Below are positions 50,527 through 53,275 of a stretch of DNA of 53,275 nucleotides, in pieces. The position numbers and the translations under genes were made by a program. Positions within the stretch are counted from its first letter, which is position 1; the number at the start of each line of letters is the position of its first letter. The notes under the pieces were generated by a model. The model saw only the letters and a list, made by a program, of their open reading frames with translations, was not told where the DNA came from and searched no databases. This DNA is from CAYMSO01 sp964393185 (lineage in GTDB: Bacteria; Patescibacteriota; Dojkabacteria; J137), in NCBI GenBank assembly GCA_964393185.1, contig CAYMSO010000011.1, positions 1 to 53,275 on the forward strand, given 5' to 3'.

Positions 50527-51815
50527 CTGACAAAATATACGCACTGGTCGATTGTAACAACTTTTTCGTTTCCTGCGAAAGACTGTTCGACCCAAAATCG
50601 TGGAATAAACCTGCAATGGTTTTGTCGAACAATGATGGTTGTGTAGTTGCGCGATCTCAAGAAGTAAAAGATCTAGGAATACCAATGGGTGTACCCCTCT
50701 TTAAAGTGAAAGATATTGTAAAAATCCATAACATAAAAGTTTATTCATGCAATTTTCAACTTTATGGCGATATTTCGGATAGAATAATGAATACCCTGTA
50801 TGATTATAGCCCCAGCGTAGAAGTTTACTCCATAGACGAAGCGTTTCTTAATTTAAGTCACTTAAAATTATCTCAAGACGCTAGCTATAAAGATCTAGGT
50901 AATAATATTATTAAAACAATTCGCAAAAACCTAGGAGTACCCGTATCTGTAGGAATCGCACCGACCAAAACATTAGCTAAGTTAGCCAATGAATTAGCTA
51001 AGTTATACAGAAAATTTAATACAACATTTGATCTTACACAACTCTCTACAGAAGAACTAGATAGTGAACTCCAAAAAATACCAATAGGAGAGGTTTGGGG
51101 AATAGGGTGGAACAGAACAATACTATTAAATGCTCATGGTATTTATAATGTAAAAGATTTTAAACACGCAGATAGGTTATGGGTCAAAAAACATCTAAGT
51201 ATTCAAGGCGAAAGAACACAGTTGGAACTACATGGAATTGCATGCTTTGATTTTGAATCAAGTCCTAAACCTAAAAAAGGTATTGCTAGTACAAGATCTT
51301 TTGGAAGAGATGTTACTTCTATTAAAGAGCTTAGAGAATCTGTATCAACTCATGCTTCGAATGTTGCCCGGAAACTTCGAGAACAGAACTCCATATGTAG
51401 CTACGTTACTGTTCACATTAAAACAAATAAACACAAAGAATATATTGAGCAGTACTCAAACGCTGTTAATGTGTTAATTCCGGAAGCAACAGACGATACT
51501 TCAGTAATCATTAAGTATGCTTTAAAAGGTTTGAACCAGATTTTTAAAACAGGCTATCATTACAAAAAAGTTGGTGTTTATGTAACTGGAATTAGACGCA
51601 AGGGAGATTATCAAATGACTTTCGACAGTAGTTCTACAAAACCTAAGGATTCGAACCTAATGGAATCAATAGATAGAATCAATCAAAAATACGGTGATTA
51701 CAAAGTGAGGTATGCAGTTCAAGGCTTTAGACCTACGTGGAAAGTAAAAAGAGAAATGTTTTCTAAAAGATTTACTACAGATTGGAATGAATTACTGGAA
51801 GTGAATCTAGATTAA
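50523..51815 (+). CDS. umuC: Y-family translesion DNA polymerase UmuC
   Basis: 430 residues. The palm begins MTDKIYALVDCNNFFVSCER with a metal Asp; YSIDEAFLNL supplies the other acidic pair. SVGIAPTKTLAKLANELAK and the C-terminal little finger with KGIASTRSFGRDV follow. UmuC bypasses DNA lesions as pol V with cleaved UmuD. ATG 50523 overlaps the umuD stop (ATGA), the classical operon arrangement. Its last codons overlap the convergent recombinase gene by 4 bp. Confidence 0.96.
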   Translation: MTDKIYALVDCNNFFVSCERLFDPKSWNKPAMVLSNNDGCVVARSQEVKDLGIPMGVPLFKVKDIVKIHNIKVYSCNFQLYGDISDRIMNTLYDYSPSVEVYSIDEAFLNLSHLKLSQDASYKDLGNNIIKTIRKNLGVPVSVGIAPTKTLAKLANELAKLYRKFNTTFDLTQLSTEELDSELQKIPIGEVWGIGWNRTILLNAHGIYNVKDFKHADRLWVKKHLSIQGERTQLELHGIACFDFESSPKPKKGIASTRSFGRDVTSIKELRESVSTHASNVARKLREQNSICSYVTVHIKTNKHKEYIEQYSNAVNVLIPEATDDTSVIIKYALKGLNQIFKTGYHYKKVGVYVTGIRRKGDYQMTFDSSSTKPKDSNLMESIDRINQKYGDYKVRYAVQGFRPTWKVKREMFSKRFTTDWNELLEVNLD

Positions 51816-52684
51816 ACCTCCGAGGTGTTAGTAATTTTTTCGTTTGGTGTATATTCACCATTAATAATAGCTAGATATTTTTTAGTAGCGGCTAAACTAG
51901 TATGCCCAACAATTGCTGCTAGTTTTTCTAAAGCCATTCCGGATTGTAATTGTCTGATTATAAAAGTATTTCTAAAATCATTTACAGTTATTCCAGTTAA
52001 ATCTGATTCCATAAGAGCTTCGTCAATCATGGCACGAATATTTCTTACATTAATTCTTCTGCCTGTAGAAGTGTAGAAAAGTGGTTTGTTGTGTTTTTTA
52101 TGAAACTCTTGAATGTAAGCCATCAATGCAAACTTTATTCTATTATTTAAGGGAATTGTACGAGAATATCCTGCTTGTTTTGAATAGATTTCTATAAAAT
52201 TATCTCCATTCTGGATATGAACATCGTTAAGCATTAATTCTGACAACTCGCTAATCTTGATTCCCGTTTGCAGTAATAGCTCAATCATTGTATATAATTG
52301 CATCTTGTCTTGACACAGTTGTCGTATTTTTGTGCAATCCTCGTGGCTCAAAAATCTTTGCTTTCTCTTGCTAAAACTAGGATGTTCTACATTATTTCCG
52401 GGATTATTATTGATTAAATTATCTTTTAATAAATAATTAAAAAAACTTCTTAAACTATTTATCCTCCTAGAGATTGTTTTAGAAGAGAGAAGATCAACTT
52501 CGGACAGTTTATTTAAATACTTATTAATATCATCTACATTTATCTTAGAGATTTCTATATTAATATTGCTAAGAAAGTCTTTTACGTCGGCTATATAAGC
52601 AGTCACTGTGTTATCCGATTTTCTTTTTTTCTGACTAACTAAATATTTTCTAAAATTCTTAATCGCATGCTCAAAATTTTCCAT
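51812..52684 (-). CDS. Xer-type tyrosine recombinase with substituted catalytic residues
   Basis: 290 residues, the usual XerC/D size: N-terminal SAM-like core-binding domain (1-95), catalytic domain (110-275). The canonical R-K-H-R-H-Y set reads differently here. The first Arg is Lys143 (TGIKISEL for TGLRVSEL) and the His of HxLRH is Asn235 (VNDFRNTF). Lys169, Arg238, His261 and Tyr270 are kept. It may be a weakened or altered recombinase, or an accessory subunit. It would otherwise resolve chromosome dimers or serve an integrated element; no other Xer is in view. Confidence 0.88.
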   Translation of the reverse strand: MENFEHAIKNFRKYLVSQKKRKSDNTVTAYIADVKDFLSNINIEISKINVDDINKYLNKLSEVDLLSSKTISRRINSLRSFFNYLLKDNLINNNPGNNVEHPSFSKRKQRFLSHEDCTKIRQLCQDKMQLYTMIELLLQTGIKISELSELMLNDVHIQNGDNFIEIYSKQAGYSRTIPLNNRIKFALMAYIQEFHKKHNKPLFYTSTGRRINVRNIRAMIDEALMESDLTGITVNDFRNTFIIRQLQSGMALEKLAAIVGHTSLAATKKYLAIINGEYTPNEKITNTSEV

Positions 52685-52880
52685 ACGGTGATTATAAAAT
52701 AAAATACCTCTAACTAGAAGTCTGGTATTTTGTTGTAGTTAAATTAAAGTTTTGAGTGAAGGGCTTAAGAAAGCTATGAACTAAATATCTAAGTAATTAA
52801 TTCTAAATATTATTGTTGCACTATATGATTTCAAGTTTTGTATTCAAAAAATGTCGTTTAAGTATTAGACTGTAAGGAGT

Positions 52881-53275
52881 ATGAAAAAATTAAAATATCT
52901 TAAATATCAAATAAGTATTAATTTTCAAAATAATATTAAAGGGATTAAACTTGATGGATTGGGCATAACTATTATCTTAATGTTGGTTGTTGTTTTGCTT
53001 GCAATCAATATTATCCGAGTCATTAATAAAGGACGTGAGAATTACAAAGTTTACTTATACGAAAGAAACCAGCTGGAAGATTTGCGTGATACTAATGTTG
53101 AATTGTCCTATGAACTGGAATTTGTAAGCTCTGAAGATGCACAAAAACTACTTGCGAGAGATATTTTGGGTGTTGCAGAAAATGGCGAAACCTTATATAG
53201 AACAAAAGATTCTACGCAGTACTTTGAAGTAAAGCCTGACCTTATAGAGGTAGAACAAAAAACTAACTATCAAGA
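52881..53275 (+). CDS. FtsL/DivIC-like septum protein, 3' end beyond the window
   Basis: At least 131 residues, open to the window edge. A basic N-terminus, one TM helix at about 31-50 (GITIILMLVVVLLAINII), a helical segment rich in Glu/Asn, and the typical ending of the DivIC/FtsB family, LLARDILGVAENGETLYR. This family links the division septum to peptidoglycan synthesis. AAGGAG at 52874-52879 is one of the few good ribosome sites in the window, although only 1 nt from the ATG. Confidence 0.75.
   Translation, partial: MKKLKYLKYQISINFQNNIKGIKLDGLGITIILMLVVVLLAINIIRVINKGRENYKVYLYERNQLEDLRDTNVELSYELEFVSSEDAQKLLARDILGVAENGETLYRTKDSTQYFEVKPDLIEVEQKTNYQ

Noticed and set aside
52701..52731. Terminator-like hairpin AAAATACC/GGTATTTT
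   Set aside because: It has a 15-nt loop, no proper T-run and lies between divergent genes, so no transcript needs to end there.

Overview
The window is AT-rich, gene-dense DNA from what is most likely a Candidate Phyla Radiation (Patescibacteria) bacterium. I infer this from small compact genes, a type IV secretion/pilin-like locus full of lineage-specific membrane proteins, and the Lon-, FtsA- and baseplate J-like families present. A Katanobacteria (WWE3) or Microgenomates relative is my best guess; no rRNA is present to settle it. UGA is used as a stop (for example at 12219-12221 and 50524-50526), so the genetic code is standard. Many genes lack a Shine-Dalgarno sequence, and several have a -10 box only 5-7 nt before the ATG, which suggests leaderless mRNAs.

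Region by region. 1-710 (minus): a T-box-like leader followed by a four-helix-bundle (S23/IVP-type) gene bounded by GTTATC-type repeats. 712-4743: fmt, tRNA-Asn with a degenerate copy of its 3' half, a HIT protein and three unrecognised proteins. 4798-7358 (minus): a three-gene ABC exporter. 7366-10289: a TrmB-like regulator divergent from a thiamine-diphosphate enzyme, with two palindromes overlapping the promoter and a tRNA-Ala-like element in the leader. 10530-16283: a relative of 16S rRNA m7G1405 aminoglycoside-resistance methyltransferases, a heliorhodopsin, a cysteine-repeat surface protein, a DMT transporter and a second TrmB-like regulator. 15900-18752 (minus): amidase, ruvX, mltG and a small membrane protein. 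18838-26871: comF, a phosphatase, an acetyltransferase, tmRNA, peptidase E-like, yidC, L25, a protease-less Lon ATPase and small proteins. 27009-32439: FtsA/PilM-like ATPase, baseplate J-like membrane protein, and groES-groEL behind a CIRCE-like operator. 32565-33785: a Nudix pseudogene broken by an IS200 element and by a 118-bp element that has a second, perfectly identical, inverted copy at 7537-7654.

33871-49805 is a long plus-strand locus. It encodes a membrane-tethered double-AAA+ Clp-like ATPase, seven consecutive TrbC/VirB2-like small membrane proteins, coiled-coil and PH-like membrane proteins, a phosphatase-like/beta-propeller membrane protein, SmpB, and a TraD/VirB4-like ATPase. This is the best candidate for a poorly described system: a pilus or DNA-transfer machine with a Clp-type ATPase apparently built in. 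49905-53275: an unusual tRNA-Ile(UAU), a umuDC operon with a palindromic operator, a Xer-type recombinase with substituted catalytic residues, and the start of an FtsL/DivIC-like gene.

Functional links: tmRNA and SmpB together give trans-translation. The amidase, MltG and the FtsL-like and FtsA-like proteins serve the cell wall and division. GroES/EL, the Lon-like ATPase and the Clp-like ATPase form a protein-quality set. Two TrmB-like regulators flank the metabolic and transport genes.
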